Source of the DNA: Ruminococcaceae bacterium UBA5396
GTDB taxonomy: Bacteria; Bacillota; Clostridia; Oscillospirales; Acutalibacteraceae
Direction: 5' to 3'
Length of the DNA: 16,595 bases
Assembly (NCBI GenBank): GCA_002410715.1
Contig: DHOG01000164.1
Location: forward strand, 1-16,595
A program made the translations under genes and the position numbers. The notes below the pieces were generated by a model. It was given only the letters and a program-made list of their open reading frames with translations. It made no database searches and was not told the origin of the DNA. Positions 7,305-14,718 of the stretch are shown here, in pieces. How positions within the stretch are numbered: position 1 is the stretch's first letter; each line of letters opens with the position of its first letter.

Positions 7305-8852
7305 TTAGGTTGACCGCCTTACCGGTCTCACCCATTTAATATCCCTTTTGTTCAGACACCCGAACAAAAACAGAAGAAGGGTGTACACAAGGATTACTAC
7401 CACCGATGCAAGGCAGATGGCTACCATGTCCAGCAATCCGGCATTGCATAATATCCTATAAAGCATGAAAGCCCCAACACAGGAGGTTGTGATGGCCAGA
7501 AGGGGCTTTAGGATCCACTGCGCCCATTGCATGTTTACCTGGGTTACAGTCAAAAGACGATGGATGTTTAGGGATGCCGTCAGGATATTGCTTAAAATCA
7601 TAATAAACAGAAAGCCTTTGATTCCCTGTATTGGCACGATTAACACGATTGCAGCAATGCGGATCACCGAATCAAGCACACTGTATTTGAGAGAGCTGAC
7701 CTGCTGATCAAGCCCCTTAAGAAGCCCGTCAACCACGCTCTCAAGGTACATGAACGGCATAATCGGGGCAAGTACGCCAATGAGAAAACCCACCTCGTTG
7801 CTTTGGTAGATCAGCATTCCAAGCTGCCCCGAAAACATTGTAAACAGACCGCTAATCGGAATGGACATAAGCAGGGTGATCCTGAGGGACTGAATTACCG
7901 CCTGGTTTACCTTACCTTTTTTATGAAGCACCGCAGCTTCGGATATTTCGGGAATCAATAGGGTTGAAAAGGCTGACAGAACGGTGGACGGGAAAAACAA
8001 GATGGGCATTGCCATTCCTTTAAGCATACCAAACTCGGACAGCGCGCGACCACGCGATCCGGAGAATTTTGTAAGACAGTTGGGAACCAGCAGATTCTCG
8101 ACGGTACGCAGTGCGGTGTTGAGATAGCGCCCGGCAGTAATGGGCACGGCGATACAAAGCAGCTTGCGCAGAATACGCGGCCTTTTTGAAGCGCTGCCAG
8201 ATGTAAAGGTGGGCAGACGCCTTCTGTCACGAAGATAACCGATCGCCAGATGCAGGCAGGCTCCTGTTTCAGCAAGGGTATCAGCAATCATTACCGCAGC
8301 GCAGGCAGCACCGATTCCCATGGAAGAGAAACGGTCAATGATCAGGATGATTACGGCAATCCGGATGAATTGCTCCAGCAGCTGTGCGTTGGTAGAGCGT
8401 GATATCTTTCGCCTCGCGATGAAATATCCTCTCAAGCAGGAGGAAATTCCCATAAACGGCAGACCGAGGGATAGGATTTGCAGGGCAGGGACGGCACGCA
8501 GATCGCCCAAACCGTAGCGGGCAATTGGTTCTGCCCCCAGTATGATGATTAGAGTTGATGCCATTCCGATTGCCAGACTGACGGAGATGGCGCGCCGAAG
8601 AATACGGCGGACGCTCTTGCGGGTACACTGACCCGCCTGCTCGGCTACCAGCCGCGTAACTGCCGTTGAAATGCCTGAGGTTGCAAAGGTTGATGCTAAT
8701 ATATATATAGAAAATACGAGCTGATAAAGGCCCATACCTTCGGCGCCGATTTTATTGGATAAATAAACGCGGAAAAAGATTCCGACTGTACGCAGTAGAA
8801 GAGATGTTGCTGTTAATATAAAGGCGTTTTTAAGAAAGGTAAACTTTTTCAA
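7305..8852 (-). CDS. SpoVB/MurJ-like polysaccharide flippase (MOP superfamily)
   Basis: This is a multi-pass membrane protein of the MVF/polysaccharide transporter branch of the MOP exporters, which flips lipid-linked sugar precursors such as lipid II. The N-terminus KKFTFLKNAFILTATSLLLR, followed by GIFFRVYLSNKIGAEGMGLY and SGISTAVTRLVAE, is typical of stage V sporulation protein B. About 515 residues with some 14 hydrophobic segments fit the family. The start is uncertain: TTG at 8852 gives the family's usual MKKFTFLK N-terminus with GGGAAG 7 bases upstream; the in-frame GTG at 8867 adds five residues but has no clear ribosome binding site. It lies just downstream of the repeat-motif protein gene (32 bp gap) and is probably co-transcribed. 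A role in spore cortex or cell-wall precursor export is inferred. Confidence 0.9.
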   Translation of the reverse strand: MKKFTFLKNAFILTATSLLLRTVGIFFRVYLSNKIGAEGMGLYQLVFSIYILASTFATSGISTAVTRLVAEQAGQCTRKSVRRILRRAISVSLAIGMASTLIIILGAEPIARYGLGDLRAVPALQILSLGLPFMGISSCLRGYFIARRKISRSTNAQLLEQFIRIAVIILIIDRFSSMGIGAACAAVMIADTLAETGACLHLAIGYLRDRRRLPTFTSGSASKRPRILRKLLCIAVPITAGRYLNTALRTVENLLVPNCLTKFSGSRGRALSEFGMLKGMAMPILFFPSTVLSAFSTLLIPEISEAAVLHKKGKVNQAVIQSLRITLLMSIPISGLFTMFSGQLGMLIYQSNEVGFLIGVLAPIMPFMYLESVVDGLLKGLDQQVSSLKYSVLDSVIRIAAIVLIVPIQGIKGFLFIMILSNILTASLNIHRLLTVTQVNMQWAQWILKPLLAITTSCVGAFMLYRILCNAGLLDMVAICLASVVVILVYTLLLFLFGCLNKRDIKWVRPVRRST

Positions 8853-8884
8853 TGCTGCACTTCCCACCCGTTGTTATGAACAGT

Positions 8885-10057
8885 TCATGATTGATTGTCG
8901 GTATGCTTACGGGATTCTTGGAACAGAATCGTAAGATCTTTCTGCCCGGACGGAAGGGGAATCAGGTCAATATACTGGATTGCAGTGATCCCGTTATAGA
9001 GGGGTATGCCTGAATAACGTGCACCGCAGTACCCGTTGGCCGAGACTTCTATTGTGCAGGGAGCGGGGGGATCGCACAAGGGGATTGCCACAACCGGTGT
9101 ACTCCCGCTGCCGTCGGTTCGGACGGTTTTATGCACCTTTTGAGTTGAAAATCCGGCTCTGGTTATGGTTACACGTGCGTCGTAAATCGGAACAGGGTTG
9201 CGTCCCGAGGTGACCTTCACCTGAAGATTGGCGGGTTTGGATGAATCAGGTTTAGGCATCGAGGCAAGAACCGCTTTTTTATCGGCTCGGAAGGGACGAA
9301 ATTTCGATGGAGCGGTGGGGCATTCATCATCTGGAAAGGAAACGAATGAATGGTTTGCCGGAACGGGTTGATTTGTTTCCTGGGAGACGGCGGAGGTATC
9401 CTGAACCGGGCGAAACATGGAGGGAGCAGGCGGACAGTCATCCTCAACCATAAAGGACGCTGGGGTGCCGTCCACGGGAGTATCCCGCAGCAGGTCACCG
9501 TTGACCCGTGAGGTCTGAATTGTGGGTTGGGGGCGAAACATGGATGGTGAAAGCGGGGAATCATCGTCGAATAGATTGGAGGCTGCAACCGGATTGGGTT
9601 CTTGTGCGGCGTCCCGTGCAGCTTCTCTTTCTTCGAGCGCAACAGCAGCCGACAACCCCACGTTGTTTGGACGAAACATGGAGGGTGGGGGCGAGCATTC
9701 TTGCTCAGGCTGGTTCGACATAATACTTTGAACCATTGAAGAAACAGCGACGGGGGATGGGACAAAAACGGAGGGTGCCGCGGCGGCAGGGGGGGTGCCG
9801 AATTTAGCGGGTTCCCGATCATCCGCTTTCGGTTCTTGATTATGTAAGCGGACAGGGGTGTTTTCTGACTCCTGTCGAGGTTCCTGCTGGAATTTCTTTC
9901 GGGGTTCACTCCCTAATTCCGGTGTTTCAGGTTTTGCTGATTGCTCCGGCTTTTGAGTATCGGACAGTTTTTTTCGTTTATAGGAAGCCATGAGCTCGTT
10001 TTGATATTTTTGTATCATTTCCTGAAGCTGCGAGGGGGTATACTGTTCCTGATTCAT
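8885..10057 (-). CDS. Disordered repeat-motif protein with C-terminal carboxypeptidase-regulatory-like domain
   Basis: This 390-residue protein has no signal peptide. Residues 1-30 (YTPSQLQEMIQKYQNELMAS) form a probable helix. Residues 31-270 are Pro/Glu/Ser-rich and disordered, and carry four copies of a short motif: EQECSPPPSMFRP (118-130), DDDSPLSPSMFRP (164-176), EDDCPPAPSMFRP (205-217) and DDECPTAPSKFRP (243-255). Residues 277-372 (LQVKVTSGRNPVPIYDARVT to IQYIDLIPL) resemble the small beta-sandwich with an LYNGITAIQ edge seen at the C-terminus of clostridial spore and cell-wall proteins (carboxypeptidase-regulatory-like). GGTGA lies 6 bases before the ATG. It is the first gene of an operon with the SpoVB-like flippase, so a scaffold role in envelope or spore assembly is a reasonable guess, not shown. 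High GC and proline-rich coding create long spurious frames here. Confidence 0.8.
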   Translation of the reverse strand: MNQEQYTPSQLQEMIQKYQNELMASYKRKKLSDTQKPEQSAKPETPELGSEPRKKFQQEPRQESENTPVRLHNQEPKADDREPAKFGTPPAAAAPSVFVPSPVAVSSMVQSIMSNQPEQECSPPPSMFRPNNVGLSAAVALEEREAARDAAQEPNPVAASNLFDDDSPLSPSMFRPQPTIQTSRVNGDLLRDTPVDGTPASFMVEDDCPPAPSMFRPVQDTSAVSQETNQPVPANHSFVSFPDDECPTAPSKFRPFRADKKAVLASMPKPDSSKPANLQVKVTSGRNPVPIYDARVTITRAGFSTQKVHKTVRTDGSGSTPVVAIPLCDPPAPCTIEVSANGYCGARYSGIPLYNGITAIQYIDLIPLPSGQKDLTILFQESRKHTDNQS

Positions 10058-10213
10058 CTCATGTCACCGACCTTTCAAAGAACAGGGATTTCCGTATCAT
10101 GTATATGAACGGTCAGGACAAATAATGCGTAGCAGAAAATGATCTGGTTTAAAATATAATCCCAAATATAGAAAAAACCATTTCCTTTATCGGTGAAAAC
10201 GGCTTAAAAGCTA

Positions 10214-10245
10214 CAAAAAGCGGCGAGCATTCTAGCCCGTCGCTT
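10214..10245 (-). terminator. Intrinsic terminator downstream of the protease gene
   Basis: Read on the minus strand, AAGCGACGGGC and GCTCGCCGCTT pair (11 positions, one wobble, one mismatch) around TAGAAT, followed by TTTGTAGCTTTT. The run of five T lies at 10219-10215. Confidence 0.7.
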
Positions 10246-10257
10246 CACCATATAATC

Positions 10258-10305
10258 TGCGGCAAGCGTGGGGTCGCTCCTTAGCATTGCTCCATTTATG
10301 CCGCA
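10258..10305. repeat. Branched palindromic element (possible REP-like unit)
   Basis: TGCGGCA (10258-10264) and TGCCGCA (10299-10305) form a perfect 7-bp closing stem. Inside, AGCG/CGCT (10265-10268 with 10275-10278) makes one arm and AGCATTGCT a second short one. Its CG-rich palindromic character inside an AT-rich spacer resembles small interspersed palindromes; copy number cannot be judged from one window. Confidence 0.35.
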
Positions 10306-10343
10306 ATAAAAGTAATAAAAATTATTTTTACAAAAATGTGTAC

Positions 10344-10365
10344 CCAAGCCGTTAGAAGGGCTTGG
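10344..10365 (-). terminator. First hairpin after the protease stop codon
   Basis: CCAAGCC (10344-10350) and GGCTTGG (10359-10365) form a 7-bp stem with an 8-base loop, about 40 bases after the protease stop. On the minus strand it is followed by GTACACATTTTTG and more T-rich sequence. The T-run starts late, so it may be a weak terminator or a 3' stabilising hairpin. Confidence 0.5.
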
Positions 10366-10407
10366 AACTTAGTATAAATGCATAAGACAATATATTGTTA
10401 TATATTA

Positions 10408-11577
10408 TCAACTTGTATAATAGCTTATGGTAATGTTGCTAGGGAGATTGGACAGCTTATAAAATAAAGCACCGTCCGGGATTATTCCAACATGTTGTCC
10501 ATATGCTCCAGTGCCATCAATAGCGAAAACAGGTGCACCACTATCTCCAGATTGCGAAAAATAATTTGCCAAGACTAAATCTTCATGATTAAAACCAGCA
10601 TAAGTTGTTTTCACGCTTGGAATGGTGATTGTGCCCGGGCGCTCACCAGATGTAGAGCCATGCATGTAAACTTTTTGTCCAGCTTTATAATTAGTCGTGC
10701 TCGTTCTGTTATATGGTAAAGTTCTTCCTTTGGGAGTCTCTGGATTCGGTACCCAACTAGAGTCTTCTCTGGTTACAAACGAAAAATCGGTTTTACCTGA
10801 TTCATTTTTGAAGGTAACCTTCCCTGCTTTTTTACCATCGCCTCGGTATACAGGAGAATTAATAGCCTGTCCATGATGTCCGGTAATTAAGAAACCCTTG
10901 GTACCATTGTATGTGGCTCCCCATGCTGCAGTGAATCCACCGTTGCCACAGGTATACCTTGTTCCTCCCATAACTGTATTAACGTGGTATTCAAAGTTAG
11001 ATTGTTTTTCCTTAAAGAAAACCATCCTTAAATCTACAACTTTTGCTACTTTATCCCTTATTTCTTGGGTAAGTTTATCGACCCGCACTTCAACATACCC
11101 GTTTTTTTCATCACGCCCAACAAAAGTGATATCCAAGTCTTTCATATTATCGCCCAATTTGTTATAGCAATCGACTAATTCTTGCAATGTGAACGCTACA
11201 ACTTTTGTTTTGTAATCTATGCCGTTTTTTAAAGTAATCATGTTCTGGGCATCAACAAATTTTTTAAGCTGCATGCTTTTTTCACTTAACCTGCCGACCA
11301 AATTGATAACTAACGCACCGTCATCGTCATAGTAAGAACCTCCAAAATCCTTGGGTGAAAATGTTTCATCTATTTTATTGGCAAGTATGTGAAGTTCTTT
11401 TTGTTGTGCAAATTCTTCTTTCGATATCAAGTCTGAATATGATTCGTCCCAGCCTTCGTATAATCGCTCTTTTTCAAAATTAAAATTCCCGGAAGCAGCT
11501 GAAGCGGATATCATAAGAATTAAAGAAGACAAAAGAAGCGAAGTAAAGACTTTTTTAACATATTTTGCTCTTTTCAC
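10408..11577 (-). CDS. Secreted chymotrypsin-fold serine protease
   Basis: A predicted exported S1-type (streptogrisin/alpha-lytic-like) endopeptidase of 389 residues. The N-terminus MKRAKYVKKV plus a hydrophobic stretch to ISASAASG (about 11-30) is a signal peptide. Residues 31-190 look like a propeptide with alternating helices and strands, as in proteases needing a pro-region to fold. The catalytic domain follows, with His234 in FLITGHHGQ, Asp264 in GKTDFSFV and Ser346 in SQSGDSGAPVF. The start at GTG 11577 is chosen because AAAGGA lies 9 bases upstream; the GTG at 11595 lacks one. The gene is AT-rich relative to its flanks and divergent from a small lipoprotein gene, suggesting an acquired module. 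Substrate is unknown; extracellular protein degradation or self-processing are both possible. Confidence 0.9.
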   Translation of the reverse strand: MKRAKYVKKVFTSLLLSSLILMISASAASGNFNFEKERLYEGWDESYSDLISKEEFAQQKELHILANKIDETFSPKDFGGSYYDDDGALVINLVGRLSEKSMQLKKFVDAQNMITLKNGIDYKTKVVAFTLQELVDCYNKLGDNMKDLDITFVGRDEKNGYVEVRVDKLTQEIRDKVAKVVDLRMVFFKEKQSNFEYHVNTVMGGTRYTCGNGGFTAAWGATYNGTKGFLITGHHGQAINSPVYRGDGKKAGKVTFKNESGKTDFSFVTREDSSWVPNPETPKGRTLPYNRTSTTNYKAGQKVYMHGSTSGERPGTITIPSVKTTYAGFNHEDLVLANYFSQSGDSGAPVFAIDGTGAYGQHVGIIPDGALFYKLSNLPSNITISYYTS

Positions 11578-11720
11578 AAGTATCAATCCTTTCACATATA
11601 ATTTCCAATCATGCTATTAGTATACATTAATTACCATAATTGCGCTATATGCAAAATTACCAATAACAATCCATAAAAACTGCAAACTTACACAAAATAG
11701 ACAAAAAGGCATAAAAACAC

Positions 11721-11749
11721 TTCACATTTTACATATTATACAATATACT
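11721..11749 (+). promoter_or_regulatory. Putative promoter of the lipoprotein gene
   Basis: TTCACA (11721-11726) and TATACT (11744-11749) with a 17-base spacer, about 35 bases before the ATG at 11784. On the opposite strand a TATACT (11624-11619) could be the -10 of the protease gene, but it has no good -35. Confidence 0.45.
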
Positions 11750-11783
11750 ATAACTATTATAAGGTGTTAGGAGGAAATATTTT

Positions 11784-12239
11784 ATGAAGTACCTTTTTCT
11801 ATTTTTGACTGTTATTCTGATTTTAGTTTCGCTTATAGCTTGTAACAAGCCTGAAAATCCGGAAAAGCCGGAAACCTTTACTTTCAAGACAAATATAAAT
11901 GATTATGACGAAAATTTAACATTAAAACTGGGCGATGAAATCACCGTTACCGCGGAGATAATTAACAATACAAATAAAAAACAGACTATTTTACATGGTG
12001 AACAGCCAATATTTCTTTATGTAGGTGAGTATGATACACTTTATGGATATAGTGATATTGCTTTTTACACAGACGTAAAACCCAAAGAAATAATTAAAAA
12101 AGAATTATCGTATAAGGCCGATAAAGCAGGGAAATATGTAATAATTCTTCATTCCGATTTTTCTTACGGCAACAAAAAAGGTGTGTACGATATCAATGTT
12201 AAAAATGATAAGAAAATTATTGTTGAGGTTGTAGAGTAG
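11784..12239 (+). CDS. Small lipoprotein with a single beta-sandwich-like domain
   Basis: A 151-residue predicted lipoprotein: MKYLFLFLTVILILVSLIAC ends in a lipobox (LIAC) with the acylated Cys at residue 20, then a NKPENPEKPE linker. The remainder (about 30-151) alternates beta strands, for example LTLKLGDEITVTAEIINNT, QPIFLYVGEYDTLYG and GKYVIILHSDF, and reads as an Ig-like or BsuPI-inhibitor-like sandwich. I cannot assign a family with confidence. AGGAGG lies 9 bases before the ATG. Base composition is very AT-rich, as in the divergent protease gene 207 bp away. Because BsuPI-type domains inhibit serine proteases, an inhibitor or immunity-like role towards that protease is a testable guess only. 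Confidence 0.78.
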   Translation: MKYLFLFLTVILILVSLIACNKPENPEKPETFTFKTNINDYDENLTLKLGDEITVTAEIINNTNKKQTILHGEQPIFLYVGEYDTLYGYSDIAFYTDVKPKEIIKKELSYKADKAGKYVIILHSDFSYGNKKGVYDINVKNDKKIIVEVVE

Positions 12240-12261
12240 CTTCAAAAATCTTATGAAACCA

Positions 12262-12289
12262 TTGACTTTCAGAATAAATGGCATATAAT
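12262..12289 (+). promoter_or_regulatory. Sigma-A promoter of the aspS-gatC-gatA-gatB operon
   Basis: TTGACT (12262-12267) and a perfect TATAAT (12284-12289) with a 16-base spacer, just upstream of the T-box leader. Transcription would start near 12296, giving a leader of about 330 bases before the aspS-gatC ATG. Confidence 0.75.
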
Positions 12290-12310
12290 AGTGAATAATA
12301 TCATAAAAAC

Positions 12311-12566
12311 ATTGACGGGAAGAGTAGACTCGACAGGACGTTTCAGAGAGCCGGGGAAGGTGCAAGCCCGGTACCGATAGTCGGGAGGAAGAACATCCCT
12401 GAGTTTCCATCCGAAAGCCTTTTCAGGTCAGTAGGCGTGGACGTCGGGCGGCACGTTACAGCCGTAAACCATAGGTGATGAGTGGATCGTTAAACGGTCT
12501 ATTTGGGTGGTACCGCGGAAGCATCGTCTTTCGTCCCAGTTTCAGGGATGAAGGGCGTTTTTTATT
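12311..12566 (+). promoter_or_regulatory. T-box riboswitch with overlapping Asn/Glu specifier (GAAC)
   Basis: Canonical T-box leader that senses uncharged tRNA and prevents termination. Stem I shows the AGTA of the specifier-loop S-turn (12323-12326), CGAC/GTCG (12331-12334 with 12380-12383), the AGAGAG bulge (12345-12350), and the distal GGTGCAAGC loop (12359-12367) on a CCGGG/CCCGG stem. The lower stem GGGA/TCCC pairs 12317-12320 with 12396-12399. Aligned with glyQS-type leaders, the specifier is AAC (12392-12394, Asn), preceded by G so that GAA (12391-12393, Glu) overlaps it. The T-box sequence GGGTGGTACCGCGG is at 12505-12518. The specifier fits the downstream genes, which make Asn-tRNA and probably Gln-tRNA by amidation. 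Confidence 0.93.
12525..12566 (+). terminator. T-box controlled intrinsic terminator
   Basis: CGTCTTTCGTCCC (12525-12537) pairs with GGGATGAAGGGCG (12545-12557), 13 positions including three G-T wobbles, followed by TTTTTTATT. The 5' arm lies just after the T-box sequence, as needed for the competing antiterminator. Confidence 0.9.
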
Positions 12567-12624
12567 GGTTGAAAATTGGCAAGAGCAGAGCCCTTGCCCT
12601 ACAAGATGAAAGGACATGGATTAA

Positions 12625-14706
12625 ATGAAACGAACCGACTATTGCGGCGCATTGCGTGAAAAGGATGTAGGCCGCACCATTACGGCGATGGGCTGGGCAC
12701 AGAATAAGCGTGATATGGGGGGCGTTATTTTTATTGACCTGCGGGATAGAGAGGGTACGCTGCAGGTGGTTTTTGATGCGCGCAATCTTTCAGCAGAGGA
12801 TTTTACGGCGGCCGAGCTTCTTAAGGTGGAATCAACCATTGCCGTCACCGGACTGCTGCGCCCTCGTGACCAGGAAACCTATAATCCGAGACTGGCGACA
12901 GGCACAATCGAGCTTGCCGCTACAAAGCTGGAGGTACTCTCCGAGGCCGAAACCCTGCCGTTTCAGCTGGAGGATGCAGCCAATGTTCGGGAGGATCTGC
13001 GACTAAAATACCGCTTTATTGATCTCCGCCGCCCCAAGCTGCTGAATAATCTGCGGTTCAGAGCCGCTGTTGTCAAGACGGTCTGTGATTATCTCGACAA
13101 CGATGGATTTATTCAGATAGAGACGCCCATGCTGACCAAAAGCACGCCCGAGGGTGCGAGGGACTACCTTGTTCCCAGCCGGGTGCATCAGGGCAAGTTT
13201 TACGCCCTGCCCCAGTCACCACAGATATTTAAGCAGCTTTTGATGGTGGGGGGAATCGATAAATATTATCAGGTTGCCCGCTGCTTTCGCGACGAGGATC
13301 TGCGCGCCGATCGCCAGCCTGAATTCACCCAGGTGGATATGGAGATGTCGTTTGTTGGTCAGGAGGAGATTCTTATCCGGCTTGAAAAGCTGTTCAAGCA
13401 TATTTTCAGCCGGACGCTGGGATTTGAATTCACCCAAGCCTTTCCCCGACTGACATGGCGTGAGTGTATGGACAGATACGGCAGTGATAAACCGGATCTT
13501 CGATTTGATCTTCCCATCATCGACCTGACCGAGCAGATGCGGGGCTGCGGATTCTCAGTGTTCCGCAATGCAGTAGACAAAGGCGGTTATGTCCGCGCCA
13601 TCAATGTCAAGGGCAGCGGTGATTTTACCCGCGGCACCATTGAGGATCTCACCGCCAAGGCACAGGGCTACGGCGCAAAGGGCATGGCATGGATTGCCAT
13701 GAAGGAGGACGGAACACCCTATTCCATCCTGACCAAGTATTTTACTGAAAATGAATTCGACAGCCTGCTTGGGGCAGTGGACGCAAAAGCGGGGGATTTC
13801 ATTCTGTTCTGCGCCGACAAATATTCCACCGTCTGCCGCACCCTCGGCGGACTGCGGCTTGACCTTGCCGATATGATTGGGCTCCGCCGCAAGGATGATT
13901 ATAAATTCCTGATTGTCACCGATTTCCCGGAATTTGAATATTCCGAGGAGGAGGGGCGCTATCTCGCAACACACCATCCGTTTACCATGCCCTACCCCGA
14001 GGACATCCCCTATCTCCTATCCGATCCGGGACGGGTGCGCGCCCAGGCCTATGACGTGGTTCTCAACGGTGTCGAGCTGGGCAGCGGTAGCATCCGTATC
14101 CATCGCCGGGATGTACAGCAAACCATGTTTGAGGCACTGGGATTTGACGACGAGCAAATTGAAGAGCGGTTTGGATTTATGGTAAACGCTTTCCGTTACG
14201 GAACGCCTCCCCATGGGGGATTTGCATTCGGTCTTGACCGTCTTGTCATGCTGATGTTGGGAGAGGATTCGCTTCGTGAGGTTATCGCATTCCCCAAGGT
14301 CAAGGACGCCAGCTGCCTGATGACCGATGCACCCAATGTCGTGGATCAGGAACAGCTGGATGTGCTGGGATTGACAGCCGGTCTGCTTGAGCAAGAACCG
14401 GCGGCTGCCACTCAAAACAAGCAGGTGGAAAAAATAAATGTGGACAACGTCGCCGAGCTCACCAAGCTCCAAATGAGCCAGAAGGAAAAAAAGGAGCTTG
14501 AAGCCGAATTGGAGACAATGATTGACTTTGTAAGTCAGCTTAAGGAGCTGGATACCACCGGCGTGCCGGTTACCGATCATGCAGTACCGCTGAAAAATGT
14601 GCTTCGTGAGGATGTCCCCCATCAGCTTTATGACAGAGATGAGCTGCTTGCAAGCGCACCCCAAAAACAGGACGGATATATATTCGTACCGCAGGTCGTG
14701 GAATAG
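12625..14706 (+). CDS. aspS: Aspartyl-tRNA synthetase fused to GatC
   Basis: At 693 residues this is about 100 longer than bacterial AspRS. Residues 1-583 are a complete class IIb AspRS. The OB-fold anticodon domain includes WAQNKRDMGGVIFIDLRDRE. Motif 1 is GFIQIETPML (161-170), motif 2 has FRDEDLRADRQPEFTQ (221-236), the bacterial GAD insert is about 290-430, and motif 3 has GGFAFGLDRL (531-540). A short Gln/Ala linker (584-600) leads to a full GatC (about 601-693): VDNVAELTKLQMSQKEKKEL, FVSQLKELDT, HAVPLKNVLRED and DGYIFVPQVVE. GatC normally stabilises GatA on GatB. No frameshift or stop lies at the junction. AAAGGA is 10 bases before the ATG. gatA follows after 12 bp. Residue 31, a position linked to tRNA discrimination, is Met. 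The enzyme is probably non-discriminating, charging both tRNA-Asp and tRNA-Asn; that is inferred from context. Confidence 0.96.
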   Translation: MKRTDYCGALREKDVGRTITAMGWAQNKRDMGGVIFIDLRDREGTLQVVFDARNLSAEDFTAAELLKVESTIAVTGLLRPRDQETYNPRLATGTIELAATKLEVLSEAETLPFQLEDAANVREDLRLKYRFIDLRRPKLLNNLRFRAAVVKTVCDYLDNDGFIQIETPMLTKSTPEGARDYLVPSRVHQGKFYALPQSPQIFKQLLMVGGIDKYYQVARCFRDEDLRADRQPEFTQVDMEMSFVGQEEILIRLEKLFKHIFSRTLGFEFTQAFPRLTWRECMDRYGSDKPDLRFDLPIIDLTEQMRGCGFSVFRNAVDKGGYVRAINVKGSGDFTRGTIEDLTAKAQGYGAKGMAWIAMKEDGTPYSILTKYFTENEFDSLLGAVDAKAGDFILFCADKYSTVCRTLGGLRLDLADMIGLRRKDDYKFLIVTDFPEFEYSEEEGRYLATHHPFTMPYPEDIPYLLSDPGRVRAQAYDVVLNGVELGSGSIRIHRRDVQQTMFEALGFDDEQIEERFGFMVNAFRYGTPPHGGFAFGLDRLVMLMLGEDSLREVIAFPKVKDASCLMTDAPNVVDQEQLDVLGLTAGLLEQEPAAATQNKQVEKINVDNVAELTKLQMSQKEKKELEAELETMIDFVSQLKELDTTGVPVTDHAVPLKNVLREDVPHQLYDRDELLASAPQKQDGYIFVPQVVE

Positions 14707-14718
14707 GAGGAAGCCGGA

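Larger units (their letters stand above)
10058..10407. other. Gene-free AT-rich spacer with hairpins
   Basis: No ORF longer than about ten codons with a ribosome binding site is present. The stretch contains two minus-strand terminator-like hairpins for the protease gene and a branched palindromic element (listed separately). It also carries AT-rich sequence that must hold the promoter of the repeat-motif/flippase operon, although no convincing -35/-10 pair stands out. Confidence 0.6.

Noticed and set aside
9293..9706. Possible CRISPR or tandem DNA repeat at the regularly spaced conserved motif
   Set aside because: The repeats are conserved at the protein level within one coding frame, with unequal spacing and divergent DNA between them.
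9217..9909. A 230-codon frame, Pro/His-rich, on the same strand as the repeat-motif protein
   Set aside because: It is a shifted reading of the proline-rich gene 8885-10057; its repeats mirror the in-frame repeats and it has no start signal.
12578..12598. GGCAAG/CTTGCC hairpin between the T-box terminator and the aspS-gatC start
   Set aside because: Only a 6-bp stem with no T-run and not over the ribosome binding site; too weak to call a regulatory element.
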